Source: a virus. Taken from it: DNA of 23,241 nt. The translations under genes and the position numbers were made by a program. Below the pieces are notes generated by a model. That model did no database searches. It saw nothing but the letters and a program-made list of their open reading frames with translations, and had not been told where the DNA came from. Position 1 is the stretch's first letter. Each line of letters starts with the position of its first letter. The DNA is taken from positions 1-23,241 of IMG/VR virus record IMGVR_UViG_3300033156_001190; one strand, given 5' to 3'. Positions 1-5,545 of this stretch are shown here, piece after piece.

Positions 1-13
1 CTGTTGATGTCAT
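1..13 (-). CDS. Start of the gene after the capsid gene (partial)
   Basis: An ATG at 13 on the minus strand follows a near-perfect Shine-Dalgarno (AAGGAGG at 25-19, spacing 5) and opens with Met-Thr-Ser-Thr before the window ends. It starts just 11 bases after the capsid stop codon, so it belongs to the same operon. The product cannot be identified from four codons; in this type of phage a head-completion or tail protein would be expected. Confidence 0.6.
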
Positions 14-23
14 GTTTTCCTCC

Positions 24-936
24 TTATACGCTTAGGGTTGCTCTTAAATTGAGGACCCATGCATCGTTAGTGATACGTGGTGTTTGCGCAAATTTATATC
101 CCACACTTGCATTGAGAGCGAGAGGTCCATCATAAATAGGAGGACGATAAATAAATTGCGAACTATACCCATCTTGTTCTACAACAGCATAGGCTTCCAT
201 TCCAACACAGAAAATGTTGTAAACATCATTGCCATTATTAGAACCTGAAGGTGTAATCGATCCAATTGAAGATAAAAGGAATCGTAAGTTGGAAACACTC
301 CCCCATTCAGGACGAAGAGTGCTCATTTGACTGGGATATTGAGCTTTTGCAATGAACCCGTTTACTTGTTCTAGATCCCCAATAAGTTGGGTAGAACCTA
401 AAGCAAAATAAGCATCTCTTACGGGAGCTGTTCCAAATCGATCTTCACCTTCAATATTATCTGCAATCGTGTAAGCATTGTTATCGGCGAGTGTACGAAT
501 AATTACATCGACATCACTCCGAGTAATTTCCGTAGGATTGTCACCGTTAGTACCGCCCACACAGTTGATAAACGATGCTGTTGATGCGAGCATGTTTCGA
601 GTGAGTTCGTCTTCTGTCTGTCGAAGAGACACACCCAAACGTTGAGCTGCTTCATTTAGTACAGGATCTTGGTTTTGAAGAGTAACTTGCTCGTTCAAAA
701 TGATATAAGTTCCATAGAAATCCAGCTCGGCATCAATATTAACTGCTGTTAGTTGTTGCGGAGGGGGAGTCACCCCAGAATTTCCTAAAGGCACCGTCGC
801 CGTATTAAGAGGATTATATCGTCTCATACGAAGAGTGGTACCACCATTCCTTGGCATGTTTTTAAGCATCGCGGGAATGTTGTGGATCATATATGGTACT
901 GGCACTGACAGTAATTTATAACTAAATGACTGCTGA
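24..936 (-). CDS. Major capsid protein, exon 2 (N4-gp56-like)
   Basis: This is the main exon of the major capsid protein, which forms the icosahedral head shell. The translated part runs QQSFSYKLLSVPVPYM and continues through an LRMRRYNPL segment and a long beta-rich body (AELDFYGTYIILNEQVTLQN, DVYNIFCVGMEAYAVV, ending LNLRATLSV). This pattern resembles the N4-gp56 family of capsid proteins. A conventional caller would start it at a GTG at 941, but that GTG has no convincing ribosome site and lies inside the intron. The true N-terminus is in exon 1 (1633-1667). Joining 1633-1667 to 24-936 gives 948 nt and a 315-residue protein beginning MTTTTTVLPAPVQQSF. The scaffold gene lies immediately upstream, as is usual for a head operon. 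The capsid identity rests on remembered family features and gene order and is firm; the exact family is slightly less certain. Confidence 0.88.
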
Positions 937-1632
937 CTCACTATTACTTTCGGGCAACCATATCGCCCTACTGACCATTTCTGGCGGGGAAACCTCTTCG
1001 GATCTCCCTCTCATAGTTTCCTATGAGGCTAGACTGTCGCTTACCCTCTCGGGTCCTGAGGACTCAGTCGTTGCGGCTACTTTATATCCATTGAGCTTTC
1101 TCATATTTTTATAAGACTCCTCTCTGAATACTAGCTCTTCATCATCTAATCCTAAAGTTGGGCTCGGACAATCTTTTACTTTATTGCAATAATCAAGTAA
1201 AAATTGTGCTCGATCCCTTTTAATCTTTAAGTAGGGAATCAATTCTTCTAAAAATTTCTGAATGACTCCTTTGCTTCTCAGATACCAAATGTACATATCT
1301 TTAGAAGTTGGACGACTTTTTCGAGCGCCTTCTTTCAAAATTGTTCCATAACCTAAATCTTCAACAAGAGAAAGAATAGCTTCTTTTTCTACCATTGCTA
1401 TTTTCATAGAAGGAAGATAAGTTGGAGAAAATCTATCTCTTTTGTGTTTAGTTATCATAAAACATCCATCAGCATCAAAAATTCCTGCTGCATATGAAAG
1501 AAGCGTTTGCCTCTGGTTACCATGCATAAACCATCCTTTGTTGTACTGCATTCAGTATAACTAACATCTGAATTTATGTTTAGGCTTCCCAAGTAATCAC
1601 CTCAAGTTTTACACCAGCTCAATTAAGCTTTA
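937..1632 (-). ncRNA. Group I intron in the capsid gene
   Basis: This 696-nt element separates the two capsid exons. At the 5' end, exon bases GCACCGGU (1640-1633) pair over eight positions with intron bases GCUGGUGU (1618-1611), with the diagnostic U-G wobble at the splice site. Intron bases UUGA just before that guide pair with the first four bases of exon 2 (UCAG, 936-933), giving P10. The intron ends in G (937), as group I introns must. The core near the 3' end has P7 (GACUG in the context AACGACUGAG, paired with CAGUC in the context GACAGUCUA), a P8 candidate ACCC-GAGA-GGGU, and a perfect P9 hairpin CUCAUAG-GAAA-CUAUGAG with a GNRA loop (about 1027-1010). The start UAAUUGAGC recalls the phage T4 td intron. 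Splicing restores the reading frame exactly. Unspliced RNA stops two codons after the splice site (KA, then TAA). Confidence 0.88.
1021..1527 (-). CDS. LAGLIDADG homing endonuclease (intron-encoded)
   Basis: This small endonuclease would cut intronless capsid alleles so that repair copies the intron into them. A single LAGLIDADG-type motif (LLSYAAGIFDADG) lies near the N-terminus, followed by a typical ELIPYLKIKRDRAQFLLDY segment; one motif implies a homodimer. The start at 1527 (MHGNQRQTLL) is preferred because AAAGGATGG lies just upstream; the in-frame ATG at 1551 has no ribosome site. From 1527 the protein is 168 residues. It sits wholly inside the intron, and its last roughly 20 codons (AATTESSGPERVSDSLAS) are read through the P7, P8 and P9 region of the ribozyme. 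The coding sequence is therefore constrained by both protein and RNA structure there. The family is clear; activity cannot be judged from sequence. Confidence 0.88.
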   Translation of the reverse strand: MHGNQRQTLLSYAAGIFDADGCFMITKHKRDRFSPTYLPSMKIAMVEKEAILSLVEDLGYGTILKEGARKSRPTSKDMYIWYLRSKGVIQKFLEELIPYLKIKRDRAQFLLDYCNKVKDCPSPTLGLDDEELVFREESYKNMRKLNGYKVAATTESSGPERVSDSLAS

Positions 1633-1667
1633 ACCGGTGCCGGTAGAACCGTGGTTGTAGTTGTCAT
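1633..1667 (-). CDS. Major capsid protein, exon 1
   Basis: This exon has eleven full codons plus two bases, reading MTTTTTVLPAP and the first two bases of a Val codon. The ATG at 1667 is preceded by AAAAGGAAAAAC, a usable ribosome site, and lies 17 bases after the scaffold stop codon. A Thr-rich start followed by VLPAP is typical of capsid proteins of this type as I remember them. The exon ends at U1633, the base that forms the U-G pair of P1. The Val codon is completed by the first base of exon 2, then Gln-Gln-Ser-Phe follows. Without splicing only a 14-residue peptide would be made from this start. Confidence 0.85.
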
Positions 1668-1684
1668 GTTTTTCCTTTTCTCAT

Positions 1685-2401
1685 TTACAGAGCTTTACGA
1701 GCGTCTTCCATTTCCTTTTGAAGCTGCTTTTTCAAATCAGGAGTTAATCCTTGAGCGAAAACATTAGCTTCATGAAGAGCTCCTTGGCCTTTAACAGCTT
1801 GGACGCTCATCGGTTTTGAATGGTTGCTTTTGACAACTTCTTTTTCTTTATCGAAATTTTGGGGGGATTTATACAAACCTAATCCTTTTAAGGTTTTATA
1901 GGCTGAAATACCTTTCGCAAAAAGATCATTTCCTGAAGTTATCGATTGGTAAAGCTCGGGCTCCGTAGTTTTCAGTTTTTCAATATTCTCTTTTGTGACG
2001 ACATCATCAAAATCAGAAAATCGACTTTTTAACCGTTCAGGAATGGTTTCGAGTTCTTTTTGAGTTATATGTTTTTTTAACTCTCGCACTTGAGTTTCTA
2101 AGGCTTTGTATTGGCGTCCTTCTATAAGGTCCTCATCTCCCACAGTGGAAGTTTCCTCTTGAGGCTCTTCGCGCGATTGAGAAGCTCGGACAATTTCCTC
2201 TATTTGTTTTTTATAGTAGTCTCTTTCTTCTTCAACTTGTCGACTTTTCTCCCGAAGTTTTTGAAAATTATATTCTTTATCTTTAACTTCTTCGGAAGAC
2301 TCTTGGAGATTTTGTTGGCCTTCTTCCACTTCTTCTTTAGGAGGCTGAACGATTTCCTCATTTTGAATTTCTTCTGCTACGTTCTCTGTTTCTGTTGCCA
2401 T
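1685..2401 (-). CDS. Head scaffolding protein
   Basis: This 238-residue, highly charged protein is probably the internal scaffold that guides capsid assembly and is then lost or cleaved. The N-terminal 60 residues are very acidic (EEIQNEEIVQPPKEEVEEGQ). They are followed by predicted coiled coil (EYNFQKLREKSRQVEEERDYYKKQ, then ALETQVRELKKHITQKELE) and a Lys/Glu-rich C-terminus ending DLKKQLQKEMEDARKAL. There are no cysteines or membrane segments. It sits directly before the major capsid gene, the standard scaffold position, and has a strong ribosome site (AAGGAG, 2412-2407). The assignment rests on composition and position rather than a sharp motif. Confidence 0.75.
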   Translation of the reverse strand: MATETENVAEEIQNEEIVQPPKEEVEEGQQNLQESSEEVKDKEYNFQKLREKSRQVEEERDYYKKQIEEIVRASQSREEPQEETSTVGDEDLIEGRQYKALETQVRELKKHITQKELETIPERLKSRFSDFDDVVTKENIEKLKTTEPELYQSITSGNDLFAKGISAYKTLKGLGLYKSPQNFDKEKEVVKSNHSKPMSVQAVKGQGALHEANVFAQGLTPDLKKQLQKEMEDARKAL

Positions 2402-2519
2402 AAAACTCCTTGTGCGCCGGCGGTGCGCGTTACGCCTTTAACCCACCACCCGTTACGTGGGCAGCGATAAGATGGATTAGTTTTTTCATAAATTTAAAAT
2501 GATTTTTTTTCAAAGGGAA
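2402..2519 (-). promoter_or_regulatory. GC-rich leader before the scaffold gene, with a 19-codon ORF
   Basis: This gap separates the 2520-2990 gene from the scaffold gene. Bases about 2411-2465 are far more GC-rich than the surroundings. They contain potential hairpins (GCGC/GCGC around CGGCGGT, and CCCAC/GTGGG around CACCCGTTAC) and the element CGTTACG twice. On the minus strand a short ORF, MKKLIHLIAAHVTGGGLKA (2489-2430), ends inside this structured block, but it has no clear ribosome site. It could be a leader peptide, a structured 5' end for scaffold-capsid RNA, or an imported fragment. No promoter was convincing. Confidence 0.3.
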
Positions 2520-2990
2520 TTAAGCAGTTTTTTCTAAATTTAATTTATCGGCCAATTCATCTAGTTTGCCCGAGTTAAAATCTAAAACATATTTGAGAAA
2601 CTCTTTTTGCTCTTCTGGGAGCAAATGCTTATGCAAAGGAAGAACTTCACATGTTTCTTTGTCGGGAATAACCCATAAAAATTTTAAAGAATGGGAATTT
2701 CTATAATAGCGATAAACAACTTGGTCATATTCAGGGCGAGGACAGGTTTTCCTAGGAAAGAAATATTGCCGAACAACATTTACCATAAGTCTTTCTTTTT
2801 TAAAGAGTACGACTACATAAAAATCCCCATCAAAGTCTTTTTCTCCCCTTTCAACCGCTAGTCTAACTTGATTTTCATAAGAATCTTCCGATTCATTACC
2901 TTCATGCACAGCTTGTTGAAGCTCGATCGGATTAATCTTTTCATCTTTTTGCTGAAGCTCATAAGAATATTTTCCTACATTTTCAGTCAT
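2520..2990 (-). CDS. Conserved phage protein, head-operon accessory
   Basis: This protein has 156 residues from the ATG at 2990. A GTG at 3011 with GGAG nearby would add seven residues and cannot be excluded. It has an acidic, Gln/Glu-rich N-terminus, then a beta-rich centre (DFDGDFYVVVLFKKERLMVNVVRQYFF, then a Cys-Pro and YDQVVYRYYR) and a helical C-terminus (LPEEQKEFLKYVLDFNSGKLDELADKLNLEKTA). I recognise the pattern as a recurrent phage hypothetical protein near head genes, but know no function. It has no signal peptide or membrane segment. It overlaps the end of the upstream gene by eight bases, indicating translational coupling. Confidence 0.75.
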   Translation of the reverse strand: MTENVGKYSYELQQKDEKINPIELQQAVHEGNESEDSYENQVRLAVERGEKDFDGDFYVVVLFKKERLMVNVVRQYFFPRKTCPRPEYDQVVYRYYRNSHSLKFLWVIPDKETCEVLPLHKHLLPEEQKEFLKYVLDFNSGKLDELADKLNLEKTA

Positions 2991-3270
2991 CCCATCCCCA
3001 TTGAGATGCACATCTTCTCCATTTCACAACAACGTCCTCTTTCTTAAGTCGTAGACCGTCAAAAAAGAATTCGGCCCACCATCCCTTAACTACTTTTCCC
3101 GTAGAGGTTTTAAGATAGAGAATGTCATAGGGAATTGGTTTATAATCATTTGCATCCGCCCAACCGTGTTCATTAAAAACAGCATGCTTGTAAACAAATG
3201 TATTGGCTTCTTCGTAATTTCTAGGAAGACGGGTTTTTCTTTTCCGTCTCTGAGGGAGTATAGTGCTCAT
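2983..3270 (-). CDS. Hypothetical phage protein
   Basis: This 95-residue protein has a basic start (MSTILPQRRKRKTRLPRNYE) and a compact aromatic-rich body: IPYDILYLKTSTGKVVKGWW, FFFDGLRLKKEDVVVKWRR, and the end SQWGWDD. The GKVVKGWW-to-VVVKWRR part looks like a small beta-barrel fold, but I cannot name a family. It overlaps the preceding 3221-3502 gene by 50 bases and the next gene by a few, so it belongs to the same operon. Confidence 0.65.
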   Translation of the reverse strand: MSTILPQRRKRKTRLPRNYEEANTFVYKHAVFNEHGWADANDYKPIPYDILYLKTSTGKVVKGWWAEFFFDGLRLKKEDVVVKWRRCASQWGWDD

Positions 3271-3502
3271 TAATACGTTCCTCTAAAAGAGATATCTGTA
3301 AGGTTAAGGACCTATACAAATTTTTAATAACGTACTTGAGCTTTTCTGTCTCGATATTATTTATTTGAGAAATTTGCCATTCAATCAATTCTTTTTCCGA
3401 AGGACCTTTGGCGCAAAAATAACAGACTGTAGAATGAAACTCATCCAGGGGAATGCGATGATCATTCCACCGCATAAAGCAGGAGGGACATTCGAATTTC
3501 AT
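3221..3502 (-). CDS. Small zinc-finger-like protein
   Basis: This 93-residue protein carries two Cys-x-x-Cys pairs near the N-terminus (CPSC at residues 5-8 and CYFC at about 27-30), the layout of a treble-clef or zinc-ribbon metal site. A helical region follows (KELIEWQISQINNIETEKLKYVIKNL and on to SLLEERINEHY). A role as a DNA- or RNA-binding regulator is possible but unproven. The ATG at 3502 overlaps the upstream stop in an ATGA arrangement, and its 3' end overlaps the next gene by 50 bases. Confidence 0.65.
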   Translation of the reverse strand: MKFECPSCFMRWNDHRIPLDEFHSTVCYFCAKGPSEKELIEWQISQINNIETEKLKYVIKNLYRSLTLQISLLEERINEHYTPSETEKKNPSS

Positions 3503-3840
3503 AAGTGAAATAGAAATCGAAAATACACTGAATGATCTTTATAAGCTTTTCCTCCAGTTAAAATAACAGGATGGTAAAAGATTTCACTACGTGTGTTTTT
3601 CGAGGTTTTCAATCCCAATCCCACTTGAGGGAACATCAAAAATCGACTACTTTTATAATTAAGATCTTTTTTAGAATAAATATTTTTTAATTTTAATCCA
3701 GCTTTGAAATAAAAATCCTTATTGTCATCTTTTATGAAAGACATTCCCGAGTTTAAGGAAATAATGGAATAATGATAGGAAGGCTTTCCAGAAAAATATA
3801 AATATCCTCCCCACACATCCACCTTTAAAAGTTTTTTCAT
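3499..3840 (-). CDS. Hypothetical beta-rich protein
   Basis: This 113-residue protein of alternating beta-type sequence is rich in Tyr, Phe, Gly and Lys (GGYLYFSGKPSYHYSIISL, FYFKAGLKLKNIYSK, FLMFPQVGLGLKTSK, and ending with Phe-Arg-Phe-Leu-Phe-His-Leu). The strands and the terminal aromatic residue loosely recall a short outer-membrane beta-barrel, but there is no signal peptide, so the resemblance may be superficial. It is the first minus-strand gene left of the divergent promoter region at 3841-3968, and its stop overlaps the next start (ATGA). The ribosome site is weak (GGGTGA). Confidence 0.5.
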   Translation of the reverse strand: MKKLLKVDVWGGYLYFSGKPSYHYSIISLNSGMSFIKDDNKDFYFKAGLKLKNIYSKKDLNYKSSRFLMFPQVGLGLKTSKNTRSEIFYHPVILTGGKAYKDHSVYFRFLFHL

Positions 3841-3898
3841 AAATCACCCAAAAATAAACTGGTTCCAATATAGGGAAATTTTCTTAAAAAGGTCCTCT

Positions 3899-3928
3899 AC
3901 AGTACACAAAGGTTGATCAGAAAGTCAA
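3899..3928 (-). promoter_or_regulatory. Putative leftward promoter
   Basis: The minus strand has TTGACT (3928-3923), an 18-base spacer and TACTGT (3904-3899). The -35 box is good and the -10 box weak. It would drive 3840 and the genes to its left. It overlaps a rightward promoter, so the two would compete. Confidence 0.35.
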
Positions 3929-3941
3929 GTTTATTTATTCT
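3913..3941 (+). promoter_or_regulatory. Putative rightward promoter of the recombinase island
   Basis: TTGATC (3913-3918), a 17-base spacer and TATTCT (3936-3941) form a sigma-70-like promoter 27 bases before the first plus-strand gene. This is the only intergenic space from which the 3969-5154 genes could be transcribed. Confidence 0.45.
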
Positions 3942-3968
3942 TAACCCTTCACCATTTAGGAACTATGA

Positions 3969-4202
3969 ATGACTTGGATAAGTATTAAGCGATTTCCTCC
4001 TCCAGAAAGTGAGGATGTGATTTTAACTCATTTTGTTTGGAGAAAGGGAGATAAAACCTTTACTCCACAATTCTTTTTGGTTGGAAAGTGGGTTAAAAAT
4101 TGCTGGTTCGATTCTTATACGGGAAAAAATCTCACCTCTCATTTAAAAAAATGGAAGCCAACCCATTGGTGTGAACTTCCCTCGTTACCCTGTATTAATT
4201 AA
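3969..4202 (+). CDS. DUF551-like protein
   Basis: This 77-residue protein has the start and end hallmarks of the DUF551 family of small phage proteins: an N-terminal W-I-S-I-K-R-F-P-P-P-E segment and a C-terminal T-H-W-C-E-L-P-S-L-P segment, with a Trp-rich centre (HFVWRKGDKTF, FLVGKWVKNCWF). DUF551 proteins have no established function that I know of. The start at 3969 is favoured by AGGA seven bases upstream; a nearby ATG at 3965 is out of frame. It is the first gene of the rightward island. A second DUF551-like protein occurs at 12316-12561. Confidence 0.7.
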   Translation: MTWISIKRFPPPESEDVILTHFVWRKGDKTFTPQFFLVGKWVKNCWFDSYTGKNLTSHLKKWKPTHWCELPSLPCIN

Positions 4203-4211
4203 GGATTTTTT

Positions 4212-4382
4212 ATGCACATTGTTATTGTAATGTTACTTTCTCTTTATAGTTGTCACTCTTTGAACTTTCAAACTACGAAGCCTTCATCTTTTGTTCCTAA
4301 CCCCTATTCAACGGGGTGGTGGGTATGTGCTTACTGCGGAAAAAAATATGAAAATGGCGAAACCTCTTGCACATGTCATTAG
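4212..4382 (+). CDS. Small putative lipoprotein with Cys/His cluster
   Basis: This 56-residue ORF lies in the gap between the DUF551-like gene and the recombinase. It begins MHIVIVMLLSLYSC, a hydrophobic signal segment ending in a lipobox-like L-Y-S-C (Cys14), so the product is probably exported and lipidated. The mature part is short and ends in a metal-site-like cluster: C39-A-Y-C42 followed by C53-T-C55-H56. The ribosome site AAGGA (4201-4205) is at a good distance. It fits between its neighbours with gaps of only nine and three bases. The function is unknown: a surface-exclusion or moron role would fit a small lipoprotein, but nothing in the sequence proves this. Confidence 0.6.
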   Translation: MHIVIVMLLSLYSCHSLNFQTTKPSSFVPNPYSTGWWVCAYCGKKYENGETSCTCH

Positions 4383-4385
4383 ATT

Positions 4386-4955
4386 ATGAAATTTGGTTAT
4401 GCTCGTATTTCTACGCCTAAACAATCTCTAGAAAGTCAAATTACATTGCTCAAGAAAAGCGGCTGTGAAAAAGTTTTTTCTGATGTAATTTCGGGTTACA
4501 ATTCTCAAAAAAAAGAATTTGAAAAAATGTTTCAACAACTTCGAGCCGGTGATACGGTCTCAGTTACGGGCATCGATCGATTGGGTCGATCTACTAAAGA
4601 TTTATCTACCCTTTTAGATGAATTCCATAAAAAGGAGGTCGACCTAATCGTTTTGGGATATGATTTTGATACCAGAACAGCCCAAGGAAGAATGATTTTT
4701 AACTTTATGGCGATGATCGCCGAAAATGAGCGAATGAGAAATCTCGAAAGAATTCAACAAGGCTTAGAAGCCGCAAAAGCACAAGGAAAAAAAATTGGAA
4801 GACCAAAAAAATTAAATAATTCACAAAAGAAAAGAATGAGTGACCTTTATAATAAAAAAGCTTTATCTATATCCGAAATTTGTTTAATGTATGATATCGG
4901 AAAAGTTACAATGTATAAATATTTAAAGGAATTAGAAAATGAAAAAACAACTTGA
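4386..4955 (+). CDS. Serine recombinase (resolvase/invertase family)
   Basis: This 189-residue site-specific recombinase makes and rejoins double-strand breaks through a 5'-phosphoserine link. The catalytic N-terminal domain has YARIS with Ser9 as nucleophile and Arg7, then GIDRLGRS (Asp64, Arg65, Arg68), FDTRTAQGRMIFNFMAMIAE and the ERxR-type hinge region (ENERMRNLERIQQGLEAAKAQ). The GRPKKL linker leads to a C-terminal HTH (SISEICLMYDIGKVTMYKYL). Length and order match classic small resolvases/invertases, and all key residues are present. It could invert DNA, resolve dimers or resolve a transposon; no target site is evident. Its stop overlaps the start of the next gene. It stands on the opposite strand to the head operon, which suggests insertion as a unit. 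Confidence 0.93.
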   Translation: MKFGYARISTPKQSLESQITLLKKSGCEKVFSDVISGYNSQKKEFEKMFQQLRAGDTVSVTGIDRLGRSTKDLSTLLDEFHKKEVDLIVLGYDFDTRTAQGRMIFNFMAMIAENERMRNLERIQQGLEAAKAQGKKIGRPKKLNNSQKKRMSDLYNKKALSISEICLMYDIGKVTMYKYLKELENEKTT

Positions 4956-5154
4956 TTTATTTGAAAACCAATCAGTGGAAAAAAGTGCAGAAATGGAAAT
5001 GCTTTTAGATTTAGAAACTCAACAGGATAATTTACGCCGTGGAATATTTCGCCGTTATCATGAACAGCACGAAAGAATTAAAAAGCTAGAAACAATGGTA
5101 TTAGAGCTGTCTCAAATTCTTAAGTTTTATGAAATGAAAGAAGTCGCTGGATAA
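4939..5154 (+). CDS. Small coiled-coil protein following the recombinase
   Basis: This 71-residue, mostly helical, charged protein (KQLDLFENQSVEKSAEMEML, then the heptad-like HERIKKLETMVLELSQILKFYEM) starts 17 bases inside the recombinase gene and is therefore translationally coupled to it. It could be a partner or regulator of the recombinase, but I know no family. Its stop codon (5152-5154) lies two bases from the end of the convergent minus-strand reading frame. Confidence 0.55.
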   Translation: MKKQLDLFENQSVEKSAEMEMLLDLETQQDNLRRGIFRRYHEQHERIKKLETMVLELSQILKFYEMKEVAG

Positions 5155-5155
5155 G

Positions 5156-5475
5156 CTAGCGAGGAAAATTTTCCTCATATCGTTCTTGATGTTCGCGAGC
5201 TCTTTCTTCTATTCTGCGCTGTTCTTCTCGAGCCCTTTCTTCACGCTCTTTTTTTCTCTTTCTTCTCTTTCTCGACGCTCTTTTTGTTCTTGCTCATATT
5301 TGCGAGCTTCTGCTTTTTCACAAGCTGCCCTCTCATAGTCTTCCTTAAGTTTTTCTTCGTTAAGATGAAAATCTAATTTAGGCGCAAATGCATGAAGATT
5401 AGAGCCCAAAGAAAAAACCGCGTTTGTTCCAGTAAATCCCAGAACCAACAATAAAAAGCGTGATAAATAGTGCAT
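5156..5475 (-). CDS. Membrane/exported coiled-coil protein, possible -1 frameshift product
   Basis: In the zero frame this starts at ATG 5475 (MHYLSRFLLLVLGF; GGAG seven bases upstream) and stops at 5209. It has a hydrophobic N-terminus, then a long charged helix (NEEKLKEDYERAACEKAEAR, then QEQKERREREEREKK). After EKK the frame turns to SVKKGLEKNSAE and stops. At that point (5254-5248) lies A AAA AAG, phased correctly for -1 slippage. The -1 frame continues the same Arg/Glu coiled coil (ERERAREEQRRIEERA-like) to NFPR and a stop at 5156-5158. This could be programmed frameshifting or a one-base deletion in a seven-A run. A membrane-anchored coiled coil is compatible with an inner-membrane spanin, but this is only a structural analogy. 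Confidence 0.55.
5161..5176. repeat. Perfect 16-bp palindrome
   Basis: GAGGAAAATTTTCCTC is perfectly self-complementary and is preceded by another palindrome, GCTAGC (5155-5160). It lies just after the stop of the plus-strand recombinase island and inside the tail of the frameshifted minus-strand frame, so it may end convergent transcripts. There is no U-tract on either side. A recombinase-related site is an alternative. Confidence 0.5.
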
Positions 5476-5494
5476 TAAATTCACTCCAAGTCAT
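5399..5494 (-). CDS. Tiny membrane peptide overlapping the coiled-coil gene
   Basis: This 31-codon ORF (MTWSEFNALFITLFIVGSGI, then YWNKRGFFFGL) has one clear membrane span followed by a positive stop (NKR). It has an excellent ribosome site (GAGG six bases before ATG 5494). It overlaps the next gene in another frame. Its frame (+1 relative to that gene) is the same one used by the -1 extension at 5248-5156. One reading is therefore that the ancestral gene was this membrane anchor joined to the coiled coil and that two homopolymer indels (a T6 run at 5412-5417 and an A7 run at 5249-5255) now split it. A real two-gene overlap is equally possible. Such a peptide could be holin-like. Confidence 0.4.
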   Translation of the reverse strand: MTWSEFNALFITLFIVGSGIYWNKRGFFFGL

Positions 5495-5545
5495 GTCTAC
5501 CTCGCTCATTTCGGGTGTAATTATAGAATAATACCATCCCAAATG

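Noticed and set aside
937-941. GTG at 941 as the start of the capsid protein
   Set aside because: No convincing ribosome site, and intron pairing plus exon 1 at 1633-1667 explain the N-terminus better.
926-1114. Plus-strand ORF over the intron core
   Set aside because: It is the antisense of the ribozyme core and capsid exon boundary, without a ribosome site or family pattern.
2111-2470. Plus-strand hydrophobic ORF rich in Phe and Leu
   Set aside because: It is the antisense of the Glu/Lys-rich scaffold gene; GAA/AAG codons read backwards always give Phe/Leu runs.
2430-2489. HVTGGG in the short ORF as a fragment of purM
   Set aside because: A match of a few residues to a glycine-rich motif in a 19-residue peptide is not enough; chance is likely.
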